This document shows positions 30,444 through 39,488 of a stretch of 64,000 bases of DNA, piece after piece. Numbering within the stretch: the first letter of the stretch is position 1; each line of letters opens with the position of its first letter. The notes under the pieces were generated by a model that did not search any database, had not been told where the DNA came from, and worked only from the letters and a program-made list of their open reading frames with translations. Made by a program: the position numbers and the translations under genes. This DNA is from Nocardia vulneris (GTDB lineage: Bacteria > Actinomycetota > Actinomycetes > Mycobacteriales > Mycobacteriaceae), in assembly GCF_001613425.1 (NCBI RefSeq), contig NZ_BDCI01000036.1:186001-250000 (forward strand), given 5' to 3'.

Positions 30444-33400
30444 ATGTCGGCTCGGTCAGTCCTGCTCGCATACGATGACCGCGGGATGTTGTCGGATCAG
30501 AGCGGCCCGGGTGGTCGCGGTCGAGTGTTGCGGGCGCCCGCAGGCGAACCGGTCGTGGTGGCTCTGCTGGGCGAGATCGCGCTGCGCCGCGACGGCGCGC
30601 TGACCGCGCTGCCGGGCGCCCGATCGCGCTTGTTGCTCGCGGCCCTGGCCCTGCGGCCGGGCCGTAGCCGCAGTGCGCAAACCCTCATCGATGACGTGTG
30701 GGGTGAGCAACCGCCGCGTGCCCCGATGAACGCGCTGCACACCCAGGTGTCGCGGCTGCGGGCCGCGCTGCCGGACGGCGCGCTGGAGATCGGCCCGGCC
30801 GGCTACCGGCTCACACTGCGCGCCGACGAGGTGGATCTGACCCGCACCGCCGAGCTGCTGCGCCGGGCGCGTGAATACCGCACCGCCGGCGAGCACGCGG
30901 CCTGCTTGGCGTCGATCGCCGAGGCCCGCGCGCTGTGGCGCGGTGAACCGGGCGGTGACCTGCCGCCGGGCGAGGTCGCCGACGCGCTGTGCGCCGCGGC
31001 GGCGACCCGGCTCACCGAATTGACCGTGCTGGAACTCGCGGCGCGCGAATCCGCGGGCGATATCGAGGGCGCGCTGCGCCTCGCGCGCTATCGGGCGGGC
31101 GCCGCACCGCTGGACGAATCGGCACAGCTCACGCTGATGCGGTTGCTCGCGTTCGCCGGTCACCAGAACGAGGCGCTGGAGTCGTTCGCCGCGTTCCGGA
31201 CTCGGCTCGTCGAACAACTCGGCGCGGATCCCGGACCGGCCTTGATCGAGCTGAACACCGCGATTCTGCGCGGGGAAGCGCTGGGGCACAACGGCACCGC
31301 CGCGCCGCGACCGCCGGTCGACGCGGTGGCTCGCGATATCGATGTGCCGGAATTCGCCCTGCCCGCGGCGATCGGCCTGCGGGCCGCGCCGAACGCGCTG
31401 CTCGGCCGGGCGACGGACCTGAGCGCGCTGGCCGCGCTGCTGCACGTGTCCCGGGTGATCACGGTGCTCGGGCCGGGTGGCGCGGGCAAGACCCGCATCG
31501 CCAACGAGGTCGGCGCCCGCGCCGCGGCGGCCAACCGGGTGGTGCTGGTGGAGCTGGCCTCGGTCCGCGCGGAGGGCGCCGACGCCAGGGTCGAGATCGA
31601 GGCGGCGATCAGCGCGACGCTCGGACTGAGCGATGTCGGGTACAACACCACGACGCTGCGGCCGCGCATCGATGCCCGCCAGCGGCTGCGCGAGGCCGTG
31701 GCCGCCCGGCCGATGCTGCTGATCCTCGACAACTGCGAGCATTTGATCGAGGCGGTCGCCGTGGTGGTCGCCGACCTGATCGGGGTGGCCGATCGGCTGA
31801 CCGTGCTGACCACGAGCCGGGCGCCGCTGATGATCACGGCCGAGACGGTGTATCCGTTGCCGCCCTTGGCCATCGACCCCACCGGGTCGCCCGCGACCGA
31901 GTTGTTCGCGGCGCGGGCCAGGGCGGTGCGGCCCGGGGTCCGGCTCGACCCCGATGTGGTCGCACAGCTGTGCCATACGCTGGACGGCCTGCCGCTGGCC
32001 ATCGAGCTGGCGGCCGCGCGGGTGCGGGTGCTCAGCGTCGAAGAGATCACGTTGCGGCTGGCCGACCGGTTCGCCCTGCTCCGGCACGGGGATCGGAGTT
32101 CGCCGGAACGCCATCGCACGTTGCACGCGGTGATCGACTGGAGCTGGAATCTGCTCGACGCGCCGCAGCAGGCGGCCCTGCGCCGATTGTGCCGATTCCC
32201 GGCGGGTTTCACGCTCTCGGCGGCCGAACTGGTGGCCTCCGGTCCCGATGTCGACGATGCCGCCGCGGCGGTCGACGGCCTGGTGAACCAGTCGCTGCTG
32301 ACGGTGCTCGACGACGAGATGCTCGGCACCCGCTACCGCATGCTGGAGACGGTGCGCGAGTACGGCGCGGAACAGCTGGCCGCCTGGCCCGGCGAGGCCG
32401 AACTGGTGACCGATCGAATGCTGCTGTGGGCCAGGACGTATGCCCTCGATGTCGCGGACCGGTATCGCACCGGCGACCAGGTGCGGCTGGCGTTGTCGGT
32501 GGCGGCGGAGCTGGACAATCTGCTCGCCGCGCTGCGCGCCGCGCTCGACCGGGAGGACGCGTACACCGCCTACATCGTCTTCCCGATCGTCTCCGCGCTG
32601 TGGATGCTGCGCGGTTCGCATGCGGAGGTGGTCGGCTGGGCATGGCGGATCGCGCGACTGTATCCCGACGAGAGCGGCCCGCAGGCGCCGCCGCCCGATC
32701 TGGTGCTGACCAGCTACCAGACCATGTTCCTGCACCTCGCCTACAGCAACGGCAGCGCGCGTGACCTGGCTGCCCTGCGCTTGCGGGTGCGCCGAATGCT
32801 GCGCAGCGGAGCCGAACTCACCCCGAGCAACAGTTTCGTCGCGGACATCGTGCTGACCAGAGCCGACGGCCGTGGCCTGGCCCGTCTGATCGCGCACGCC
32901 GTGCGCTCGCCCGATGCCGAGACCAAGGCCAGCGCGCTGCTGCTGCGCGCGAACCTGCGCGAGAACCTCGGCGACGTGCGCGGCTCGACGCTGGACGCGG
33001 TGCGCGCGCTCGAGATCTTCGACCACGACAACGTCTGGAGCACCGCCATGGTGTGCCGGCACCTCGGCCAGGTGTACGGGCAGATTGCCGAGTACGCGAA
33101 AGCCGTTCCGTACTACCGCCGATCGCTCGAGATGCTGGTGCGCCTCGGCGCCTACGAGGACACCATCGAAACGCGCAGCATGCTGGTGGCGGCGTTGCTC
33201 GGCGCGGGCGAGCAGGCCCGCGCCGAACAGGAGTTGGAGCTCGCCCTGCGCGCCGCCGACGTCGACAGCGGACTGGCGGGCCCGAACCGGCTGCTCGCCA
33301 CGGTGATGCAGGGCGCGGCCGAGGTCTCGCTCAGCCGTGGTGATATCGCGGAGGGCCTGCAGCGGTATGACCGGGCGCTCGAACTGTACGGCTGGCCGTC

Positions 33401-33827
33401 CACCGACGTCAGCCCTGGTCCTGGTTCGCTGATGCTCGGCGCGGCCGCCCTGGACGCCCGGGTACTGCACGGTGCGTTCGACACCGCGGGCGCGTTCGTC
33501 GATCAGCTGATCGAGCAGACGGTGCCGATGCTGACCCAGTACGCCGATCTGCCGCAGATCGGCGGCATCGCCTGTGCGGTCGGCTCCTATCTGATCGCCA
33601 CGGAGCAGGACTCCGCGCGTGGCACCGATCTGCTCGCGTTGGCGCCCAAAGTGTTCTGCCGCCAGGACTTTCCGTCGATGCGCTGGGCCACCCACGTCGA
33701 ACTGGCGCGCGAGCGGCTCGGCGCGCAACCGTTCGACGAGGCCCGGGCCAGGGTGAGCCGCCTGCGGCGCCGGGATTCGGCCGAACGCATCATGGCCATC
33801 CTGCGTGAGCTGGCCAAAGCTCCCTGA
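30444..33827 (+). CDS. AfsR/SARP-type regulator with NB-ARC ATPase and TPR-like domains
   Basis: An 1127-aa protein. An OmpR-like winged helix lies at about residues 38-105 (LGEIALRRDGALTALPGARS) and a bacterial transcriptional activation domain at about 110-265. The NB-ARC ATPase has Walker A GPGGAGKTRIANE at about 341-353 and Walker B LLILDNCEHL near 427. A winged helix follows, then helical repeats to the end. The family (AfsR, EmbR-like, LuxR-like ATPases) switches on biosynthetic or stress genes when the ATPase senses a signal. ATG 30444 has GAGGGA upstream; ATG 30486 behind a TACGAT box is an alternative. It faces a DrrAB-type exporter across a terminator and is absent from the mycobacterial order, so it is accessory. 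Confidence 0.9.
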   Translation: MSARSVLLAYDDRGMLSDQSGPGGRGRVLRAPAGEPVVVALLGEIALRRDGALTALPGARSRLLLAALALRPGRSRSAQTLIDDVWGEQPPRAPMNALHTQVSRLRAALPDGALEIGPAGYRLTLRADEVDLTRTAELLRRAREYRTAGEHAACLASIAEARALWRGEPGGDLPPGEVADALCAAAATRLTELTVLELAARESAGDIEGALRLARYRAGAAPLDESAQLTLMRLLAFAGHQNEALESFAAFRTRLVEQLGADPGPALIELNTAILRGEALGHNGTAAPRPPVDAVARDIDVPEFALPAAIGLRAAPNALLGRATDLSALAALLHVSRVITVLGPGGAGKTRIANEVGARAAAANRVVLVELASVRAEGADARVEIEAAISATLGLSDVGYNTTTLRPRIDARQRLREAVAARPMLLILDNCEHLIEAVAVVVADLIGVADRLTVLTTSRAPLMITAETVYPLPPLAIDPTGSPATELFAARARAVRPGVRLDPDVVAQLCHTLDGLPLAIELAAARVRVLSVEEITLRLADRFALLRHGDRSSPERHRTLHAVIDWSWNLLDAPQQAALRRLCRFPAGFTLSAAELVASGPDVDDAAAAVDGLVNQSLLTVLDDEMLGTRYRMLETVREYGAEQLAAWPGEAELVTDRMLLWARTYALDVADRYRTGDQVRLALSVAAELDNLLAALRAALDREDAYTAYIVFPIVSALWMLRGSHAEVVGWAWRIARLYPDESGPQAPPPDLVLTSYQTMFLHLAYSNGSARDLAALRLRVRRMLRSGAELTPSNSFVADIVLTRADGRGLARLIAHAVRSPDAETKASALLLRANLRENLGDVRGSTLDAVRALEIFDHDNVWSTAMVCRHLGQVYGQIAEYAKAVPYYRRSLEMLVRLGAYEDTIETRSMLVAALLGAGEQARAEQELELALRAADVDSGLAGPNRLLATVMQGAAEVSLSRGDIAEGLQRYDRALELYGWPSTDVSPGPGSLMLGAAALDARVLHGAFDTAGAFVDQLIEQTVPMLTQYADLPQIGGIACAVGSYLIATEQDSARGTDLLALAPKVFCRQDFPSMRWATHVELARERLGAQPFDEARARVSRLRRRDSAERIMAILRELAKAP

Positions 33828-33847
33828 TCCGAAGACCGGAGCCGACG

Positions 33848-33886
33848 ACGCAACGCCGAACGGCTCACTGCCGTCCGGCGTTGCGT
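33848..33886. terminator. Terminator between the SARP gene and the ABC permease gene
   Basis: 16-bp arms, ACGCAACGCCGAACGG (33848-33863) and CCGTCCGGCGTTGCGT (33871-33886), with one mismatch and a 7-nt loop, between convergent genes. Confidence 0.8.
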
Positions 33887-33909
33887 TGTCCCACATGGGG
33901 TTTCCGTGC

Positions 33910-34746
33910 TCACGCCCGGCGCATGTACGCCTTGACCGCGAGCGGCGCGAAGATGGCGATCACCAGCGCCGAGCCGAGCAGCGACCAGGCCAAATTGCCG
34001 GTGTACTGGTTGCCGTTCATCAGCTCCCGGCAGGTGTTCACCATGTAGTAGATCGGGTTGGCGTGGTTGAGTCCCTGCAGCCAGCCCGGCATGGTGCTCA
34101 CCATCGCGAACGCGCCGGACATGAAGGTCAGCGGGAACATCACCATCATCGAGATACCTTGCACGCCTGCGGCACTCTTACCGGTGACGCCGACCAGCGC
34201 CCAGATCCAGCTGACCGCGAACGAGCAGACGATGATCACCAGCGCGGCGACCAGGACACCGACGAAACCGCCGCCGGGACGGTAGCCGAGGCAGAGGCCC
34301 ACGATCACGGTGAGCGCCGTGGCGATGGTGTAGCGCACCATGTCGGCGATCAATGCGCCCGCCAGTGCCGAAATGCGCGCGATCGGCAGGGATTTGAACC
34401 GGTCGAAGACGCCCTTGTCCATGTCCTCGCGCAGCTGGGTGCCGGTGACGACCGAGGTCAGGATCACCGTCTGGACCAGGATGCCGGGGATCAGGACGGG
34501 CAGATAGTCGTGCACGTTCCCGCCGATCGCCCCGCCGAAGATGAAGGCGAACAGCGCGGTGAACAGAATCGGCTGCACCGTCACGTCGAAGAGTTGTTCC
34601 GGGTTGTGCTTGATCTTCAGCAGGCCGCGGTAGGCCATGGTCAGCGAGGTCGACGCCGCTTGGCGCAGTCCGATGTGGTTGCTGACCTCGGGGATGCGCA
34701 GCGGCGCCGCATCGCGCGCAGGGGAGGGGGCGGTGAGCGTCGTCAT
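33910..34746 (-). CDS. ABC-2 type transporter permease (DrrB-like)
   Basis: A 278-aa membrane protein with six predicted TM segments and the ABC-2 family signature around LREDMDKGVFDRFKSLPIAR. An amphipathic entry helix region, TMAYRGLLKIKHNPEQLFDV, precedes the first TM. It is the export channel for the adjacent ATPase. ATG 34746 overlaps the ATPase stop by 4 bp, fixing the pair as one unit; the frame upstream of that is antisense/overlapping and not used. Substrate unknown; relatives export daunorubicin-type drugs or lipids. Confidence 0.92.
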   Translation of the reverse strand: MTTLTAPSPARDAAPLRIPEVSNHIGLRQAASTSLTMAYRGLLKIKHNPEQLFDVTVQPILFTALFAFIFGGAIGGNVHDYLPVLIPGILVQTVILTSVVTGTQLREDMDKGVFDRFKSLPIARISALAGALIADMVRYTIATALTVIVGLCLGYRPGGGFVGVLVAALVIIVCSFAVSWIWALVGVTGKSAAGVQGISMMVMFPLTFMSGAFAMVSTMPGWLQGLNHANPIYYMVNTCRELMNGNQYTGNLAWSLLGSALVIAIFAPLAVKAYMRRA

Positions 34747-35723
34747 GCCGCGCTCCTTTCGTCGTCGTCGGCCGGATGGCCGGTGATGGTGAGGAAGACC
34801 TCGTCGAGGCTCGGCTTGCTGACCGTGATCTCTTCGATCCCGATCTGCCACTCGCGCAGGCGGATCAGCAGATCGGCGGTCACGCCGGCGTCGCGCAGCG
34901 GGGCGGTGAGCCGCCCCGCCTCGGGCGTGATCGTGGCCTCGGCGCCGAGGAAGTCACCGACCACCCGGCGGGCTTCGTCGAGCTGGGTCCGATCGGCCAG
35001 CGTCAAGTGCAGCGAGGAACCACCGACCGAGGCCTTCAGTTCGTCGGCGGTGCCGTCGGCGATCACCCGGCCGTGATCGATCACCGCGATCCGGTCGGCC
35101 AGCTGGTCGGCCTCGTCCAGGTACTGCGTGGTGAGCAGCACCGTGGCGCCCTCGCGGACCAGTCTGCGGATGGTTTCCCACATCTGGGCGCGGGTGCGCG
35201 GGTCCAGGCCGGTGGTCGGCTCGTCGAGGAACAGCAGCGGCGGGGTCGCGATCAGGCTGGCCGCCAGATCCAGGCGCCGGCGCATGCCGCCGGAGAAGTT
35301 CTTGAGCGGTTTGGTCGCCGCTTCGACGAGATCGAACTCCTCGAGCAGCTCGACCGACTTGCGCCTGGCCGCGGCGCGGCTGAGGCCGAGCAGGCGGGAG
35401 AACAGGATCAGGTTTTCGGTGGCGGACAGATCCTCGTCGACCGAGGCGTACTGCCCGGTGACGCCGACCAACGACCGGACGGCCGTCGGTTCGGCGACCA
35501 CATCGTGGCCGAAGATGCGGGCGCTGCCGCCGTCCAGGCGCAGCAGGGTGGCGAGCATCTTGATGGTCGTGGTCTTGCCCGCGCCGTTCGGTCCGAGCAC
35601 GCCGTACACCGAGCCTTGCGGCACCGCCAGGCTCACGCCGTCGACGGCGCGCTGTTCCCCGAACACCTTGACCAGCCCGTCCGCCTCCACGGCGAGTGCT
35701 GCAGTGGGTGTGAAAGAAGTCAT
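34743..35723 (-). CDS. ABC transporter ATPase (DrrA family)
   Basis: A 326-aa ATPase with Walker A GPNGAGKTTT near residue 46, Q-loop VGVTGQYASVDEDL, signature FSGGMRRRLDLAASL, Walker B LLFLDEPTTGLDPRTR and the switch histidine after TVLLTTQYLDEAD. The C-terminal 80 residues (SLDEVFLTITGHPAD) are the usual DrrA extension. ATG 35723 follows from the conserved N-terminal strand. Together with the permease it may be a target of the neighbouring SARP regulator, which is inference from position. Confidence 0.94.
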   Translation of the reverse strand: MTSFTPTAALAVEADGLVKVFGEQRAVDGVSLAVPQGSVYGVLGPNGAGKTTTIKMLATLLRLDGGSARIFGHDVVAEPTAVRSLVGVTGQYASVDEDLSATENLILFSRLLGLSRAAARRKSVELLEEFDLVEAATKPLKNFSGGMRRRLDLAASLIATPPLLFLDEPTTGLDPRTRAQMWETIRRLVREGATVLLTTQYLDEADQLADRIAVIDHGRVIADGTADELKASVGGSSLHLTLADRTQLDEARRVVGDFLGAEATITPEAGRLTAPLRDAGVTADLLIRLREWQIGIEEITVSKPSLDEVFLTITGHPADDDERSAA

Positions 35724-35796
35724 GGGTATGACTCTGCGACCCGCCTCTTGCACCGCCCTTGCGTCGCGATGGCGCGACCGCCGGCCGGCTGCCCGG

Positions 35797-36954
35797 CTAG
35801 TGCAAGGAGTCGGCGAGCAACTGCCTGCGCAGCGTGTTGCGGTCCGGCTTGCCGGGGCCGCGCAACGGGATCTCGTCGATGATGCCGAGTTCGCGCGGGG
35901 CGGCGATCGCATCCAGTTCGGCCACCACGTGCTCGCGCAGTTCGTCGAGCGTCGGCACCGCGCCCGCCGCGGGCACCACGACCACGGCGACCCGCTGGCC
36001 GAGCCGCTCGTCCGGCAGCCCGAGCACGACGCATTCGCGGACCGCCGGATGGGTCATCAGCACGGCCTCGACCACCTGCGGGATCACCAGCAGACCGCCG
36101 GTCATGATCGCCTCGTCGAGCCGGCCGGTGATCCGCAGCCTGCCGTCGTCGAAGACGCCCGCGTCCTCGGTGCGGAACCAGCCGGGTTCGTCGAACGCGG
36201 GATGGTCGGGCTGGCCGCGGTAGCCCGACGCGATCATCGTGCCGCCGAGCACGACCCGGCCGTCCTCGATGCGCACCTCGGTGCCGTCCAGCGGCACGCC
36301 GTCGTACACGCAGCCGCCGCACGTCTCGCTCATGCCGTAGGTGCGAACGACATTGATGCCCGCCGCTTTCGCACGCTCGTAGACGGGCAGCGGGGTGGCC
36401 GCGCCGCCGACCAGGACACCGTCGAGTGCGGCCAGCGCCGCCGCGGCGCCGGGCGCGTCCAGGGCCTTGATCAGCTGAGTCGGTACCAGTGCGGTGTAGC
36501 GGCGTTCGCCCCGCATGCTCGATACCGCGCCGGCCAGCGCCTCCGGCAGGAAGCCGCCGGACACATCGAGGATGGTCGGCTGGGTGCCCGCCAGGATGCT
36601 GCGCAACAGCACCTGGATGCCCGCGATGTGATGGGTCGGCAGCGCCAGCAGCCAGCTGCCCGGTCCGCCGAGGCGGTCGTGGGTGGCGGTGCCGCTGGCC
36701 CGCAGCGCGGCGGCGCTGAGCATCGCGCCCTTCGGTACGCCGGTGGTGCCGGAGGTGGTCACCACGAGGGCGACATCGTCATCGATCGTCTCGCCGGGGG
36801 AGAGCGCGTCGCTCAGCCGCCGGGCTTCTCTGCGGTCGCTGGTCGGGATCGGCAGCCACGCGGGCCCATTGCCCTCCAACGCTTCTCGCAGGTGCGGCAG
36901 GACGTCGCCCGCACCGGAACCGGTGGGCATCGGCAAAGTCCGGAGCGTCCTCAC
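35797..36954 (-). CDS. menE: O-succinylbenzoate-CoA ligase
   Basis: A 385-aa acyl-adenylate-forming enzyme that activates OSB to OSB-CoA for MenB. The AMP-binding loop TTSGTTGVPKGAMLSA is at about residues 66-81. Further motifs are RTYGMSETCGGCVYDG, the hinge GRLDEAIMTGG, and the C-terminal lysine in RGPGKPDRNTLRR. It is shorter at the N-terminus than many AMP ligases, as is normal for actinobacterial MenE. GTG start at 36954. It lies in the same orientation as the VOC and menB genes upstream but is separated from them by about 360 bp. Confidence 0.93.
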   Translation of the reverse strand: MRTLRTLPMPTGSGAGDVLPHLREALEGNGPAWLPIPTSDRREARRLSDALSPGETIDDDVALVVTTSGTTGVPKGAMLSAAALRASGTATHDRLGGPGSWLLALPTHHIAGIQVLLRSILAGTQPTILDVSGGFLPEALAGAVSSMRGERRYTALVPTQLIKALDAPGAAAALAALDGVLVGGAATPLPVYERAKAAGINVVRTYGMSETCGGCVYDGVPLDGTEVRIEDGRVVLGGTMIASGYRGQPDHPAFDEPGWFRTEDAGVFDDGRLRITGRLDEAIMTGGLLVIPQVVEAVLMTHPAVRECVVLGLPDERLGQRVAVVVVPAAGAVPTLDELREHVVAELDAIAAPRELGIIDEIPLRGPGKPDRNTLRRQLLADSLH

Positions 36955-37302
36955 GACCCCACCTCACCTGCCTCGACGGCCCCCGGCACCTCGATGCTCG
37001 ACCCCCTCGTGCCCAGAGGCGCTGTGCCCTCGGCCCGCTCACTGCGCTCGCTCACGGTAGGGATCGTGTCATGACCGCGTCGCCGAACGCGGAACGGGTG
37101 GTCGGTTTGCCGGGGCGGCGCGAGACGTGTTCGGCCGCCCCCAAGAAATGGGGCTCAGGTTCGCCAGGCATGCGGACTGCGATTCACTCGTCGGACGGGT
37201 TCACACGGCGGCCGGGCCAAACAACGGCGGTCGGGGGCCATCCGAGCGCTATCGTCCTCGCCGAGACACTCCTTGGCAACTCGATGTGCCCATTTGGAAC
37301 AA
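36955..37302. other. Non-coding spacer upstream of menE
   Basis: No convincing gene on either strand in about 350 bp. It holds an inverted copy of the GAGCGA-type repeat (CCCGCTCACTGCGCTCGCTC, near 37035-37055), about 85 bp before the menE start on the opposite strand, and the menE promoter region. Open frames here lack ribosome-binding sites and known motifs. Confidence 0.5.
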
Positions 37303-37325
37303 AGCGGACCGGCGATCAGTCCGCT
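37303..37325 (-). terminator. Terminator of the menB-VOC transcript
   Basis: AGCGGAC (37303-37309) pairs with GTCCGCT (37319-37325) over a 9-nt loop. On the minus strand it is followed by TTGTTCC, and it covers the VOC gene's stop codon. Confidence 0.55.
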
Positions 37326-37708
37326 GACCAGCGGGCATCCCGGCGGATCGGATGTGCGGCCGGCACCTCGACGAGCACGATCGGCACCCCGTCCGGGTCG
37401 CGCAGCCACATTTCGATCAACCCCCAGGGCTGTTCGGCGGGGGCCTTGTCGATCGGGATGCCCTTGAGCGCGAGTTCGGCGGCGGCGTCCGACACGTCGC
37501 GCACCTGCAACCAGAGCGCGCCTTCGAACCGCGAGTCCTCGCCCGAGCCGCCGTGCGCGGCCACCTCGACCAGCGACTGGCCCGCGAAGAAGACCGTGCC
37601 GCCCGGATACTCCCGCGAGATCGCGAGACCGAGTCCGTCGCGGTAGAACCCGAGCGTGGTGTCGTAGTCGGCGGGGCGCAGCAGGATTCTGCTGTTCAGG
37701 ATCTCCAT
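37316..37708 (-). CDS. VOC (glyoxalase/bleomycin resistance) family protein
   Basis: A 130-aa protein with the paired beta-alpha-beta modules of the VOC fold (ILLRPADYDTTLGFYRDGLG; EMWLRDPDGVPIVLVEVP). Metal ligands are not clear by eye. It lies at the Rv0546c position. The start is 1 bp after the menB stop, so the two are co-translated, suggesting a link to menaquinone synthesis or simply shared transcription. Function unknown. Confidence 0.85.
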   Translation of the reverse strand: MEILNSRILLRPADYDTTLGFYRDGLGLAISREYPGGTVFFAGQSLVEVAAHGGSGEDSRFEGALWLQVRDVSDAAAELALKGIPIDKAPAEQPWGLIEMWLRDPDGVPIVLVEVPAAHPIRRDARWSAD

Positions 37709-37709
37709 G

Positions 37710-38603
37710 TCAGAAGTACCAGGGGTAGGGGGTCCAGTCGGGCTTGCGCTTCTCCAGGAACGAGTCGCGGCCCTCGACGGCCTCGTCGGTCATGTACGCC
37801 ATCCGGGTCGCCTCGCCCGCGAACAGCTGCTGGCCCACCAGCCCGTCGTCGAGCAGGTTGAACGCGTACTTCAGCATGCGTTGCGCCTGAGGGGATTTGC
37901 CGTTGATGTCGGCGGTCCACTCCAGGGCGACGTCTTCCAGTTCGGCGTGGTCGACCACCTTGTTCACCGCACCCATCTGGTGCATCTCCTCGGCGGTGTA
38001 CGGGCGGCCGAGGAAGAAGATCTCCCTGGCGAACTTCTGGCCGACCATCTTCGCGAGGTAGGCGCTGCCGTAGCCGCCGTCGAAGCTGCCGACATCGGCG
38101 TCGGTCTGCTTGAACCGGGCGTGCTCGCGGCTGGCCAGGGTGAGGTCGCAGACCACGTGCAGGCTGTGCCCGCCGCCCGCGGCCCAGCCGTTCACCAGGG
38201 CGATCACCACCTTCGGCATGAACCGGATCAGCCGCTGCACCTCGAGGATGTGCAACCGGCCCGCCCGCGCCTGGTCGACGGTGTCCGCGGTGTCGCCGCT
38301 GGCGTACTGGTAACCGTTGCGGCCCCGGATGCGCTGATCGCCGCCGGAGCAGAACGCCCAGCCGCCGTCCTTGGGACTGGGCCCGTTGCCGGTGAGCAGC
38401 ACGGCGCCGACATCCGGGGTCATCCGCGCGTGATCGAGCGCCCGATAGAGTTCGTCGACCGTGTGCGGGCGAAACGCGTTGCGCACCTCCGGCCGATCGA
38501 AGGCGACCCGGACGGTGCCCTGCTCGACGTGCCGGTGATAGGTGATGTCGGTCAGATTCTCGAACCCGGGGACGGGCCGCCACAACTTCGGATTGAACGT
38601 CAC
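37710..38603 (-). CDS. menB: 1,4-dihydroxy-2-naphthoyl-CoA synthase
   Basis: A 297-aa crotonase-fold enzyme that ring-closes OSB-CoA to DHNA-CoA. Typical features: ITYHRHVEQGTVRVAFDRPE, FCSGGDQRIRG, VIALVNGWAAGGGHSLHVVC (oxyanion glycines), DADVGSFDGGYGSAYLAKMV, and a C-terminus KPDWTPYPWYF that is diagnostic for MenB. GTG at 38603 is chosen because an AATAAT box lies 7 nt upstream (leaderless pattern) and family similarity starts there. Divergent from the hotdog thioesterase gene. Confidence 0.97.
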   Translation of the reverse strand: MTFNPKLWRPVPGFENLTDITYHRHVEQGTVRVAFDRPEVRNAFRPHTVDELYRALDHARMTPDVGAVLLTGNGPSPKDGGWAFCSGGDQRIRGRNGYQYASGDTADTVDQARAGRLHILEVQRLIRFMPKVVIALVNGWAAGGGHSLHVVCDLTLASREHARFKQTDADVGSFDGGYGSAYLAKMVGQKFAREIFFLGRPYTAEEMHQMGAVNKVVDHAELEDVALEWTADINGKSPQAQRMLKYAFNLLDDGLVGQQLFAGEATRMAYMTDEAVEGRDSFLEKRKPDWTPYPWYF

Positions 38604-38653
38604 GCCAGTGATTATTGCCCGCGCGCCGGACCGGCCTACGCCCCAGCTTCGAC

Positions 38654-38681
38654 TTGACGGTGTAAAAAAGATGGTTATGGT
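38654..38681 (+). promoter_or_regulatory. Promoter of the hotdog thioesterase gene
   Basis: -35 TTGACG (38654-38659), 16-bp spacer, -10 TATGGT (38676-38681), then 6 nt to the ATG. A complete vegetative-type promoter giving a leaderless transcript. Confidence 0.65.
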
Positions 38682-38687
38682 GCGTAT

Positions 38688-39344
38688 ATGACTGAGGGAG
38701 TGAAACCGGTTATCGACCGCAGCGCGGTGGACGAATCCCGGTACGAGAAGCACGGGGGATTTCCCAAGGTCTCCCGCGCGAAGATCGGGCGCCATTTCGG
38801 CCCGTTCGTCGAGGCGATGCGGACGCTGCAGGACCTCGCCGTTTCCGTGGACGCGCCGGACGAGGTGTTCGGGGCCGCGCTCGCCCAGGCCGAAGAGCTC
38901 GTCGCGCTGCTGGAGCCCTACCGTGCCCCGGAATTGCAAGGCCCCGCCGGCCGGGCCGTCGAATTGCCCGGGCGCGGCAGCCTTTTGCTGCTGCCGTGGC
39001 GGGTGCTCGAGGCGGGACCGGACGGTATCCGGATGGCGGGCGAGTTCCGCCGCTTTCATCTCGGCGGCAACGGCGCGGCGCACGGCGGCGTGCTGCCGCT
39101 GCTGTTCGACGATCTGCTCGGCATGATCGTGCACTACGCCGGACGCCCGATCAGTCGCACCGCGTATCTCCATGTGAATTACCGCAAGATCACTCCGCTG
39201 GAGACGCCGCTGACCGTGCGCGGCCGGGTCGACCGGACCGAGGGGCGCAAGACGTTCATCACCGCCGAATTGCTCGATGAGCAGGGCAATGTGCTCGCCG
39301 ACTGCGAAGGTTTGATGGTGCAATTGCTGCCGTGGCAGCCATGA
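38688..39344 (+). CDS. Hotdog-fold thioesterase (PaaI-like), candidate DHNA-CoA hydrolase
   Basis: A 218-aa protein. The hotdog domain covers about residues 95-215: GGNGAAHGGVLPLLFDDLLG is the central helix with the likely catalytic acidic residues, and the strand YLHVNYRKITPLETPLTVRG follows. The N-terminal 90 residues are helical and less conserved. Divergent from menB, 84 bp apart, with its own promoter. Bacteria that use MenB need a thioesterase to free DHNA before MenA; the position makes this gene a candidate. Alternatively it acts on another acyl-CoA. Confidence 0.8.
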   Translation: MTEGVKPVIDRSAVDESRYEKHGGFPKVSRAKIGRHFGPFVEAMRTLQDLAVSVDAPDEVFGAALAQAEELVALLEPYRAPELQGPAGRAVELPGRGSLLLLPWRVLEAGPDGIRMAGEFRRFHLGGNGAAHGGVLPLLFDDLLGMIVHYAGRPISRTAYLHVNYRKITPLETPLTVRGRVDRTEGRKTFITAELLDEQGNVLADCEGLMVQLLPWQP

Positions 39345-39488
39345 GCGACCGCCCGGTCTGTATTTTCCGTGGCGCAGACCACGTTTGGGACGCGACTCGT
39401 TAGCGGGTGAGTGCCGCGACCAGCCGCGCGACGGTGCGTATAGTTGCGGTCGCTCGTTCATCGAAACCTATTCCGGAGGAACCTGAAA

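Noticed and set aside
30456..33896. 1146-aa open frame on the minus strand
   Set aside because: It is antisense to the SARP/NB-ARC gene, whose motifs are clear. Its composition (His/Arg/Gln-rich) is typical of a shadow frame in G+C-rich coding DNA.
36955..37646. 191-aa plus-strand frame (37071-37646) and smaller frames in the menE upstream spacer
   Set aside because: They run antisense into the VOC gene, lack ribosome-binding sites and have no known motifs.
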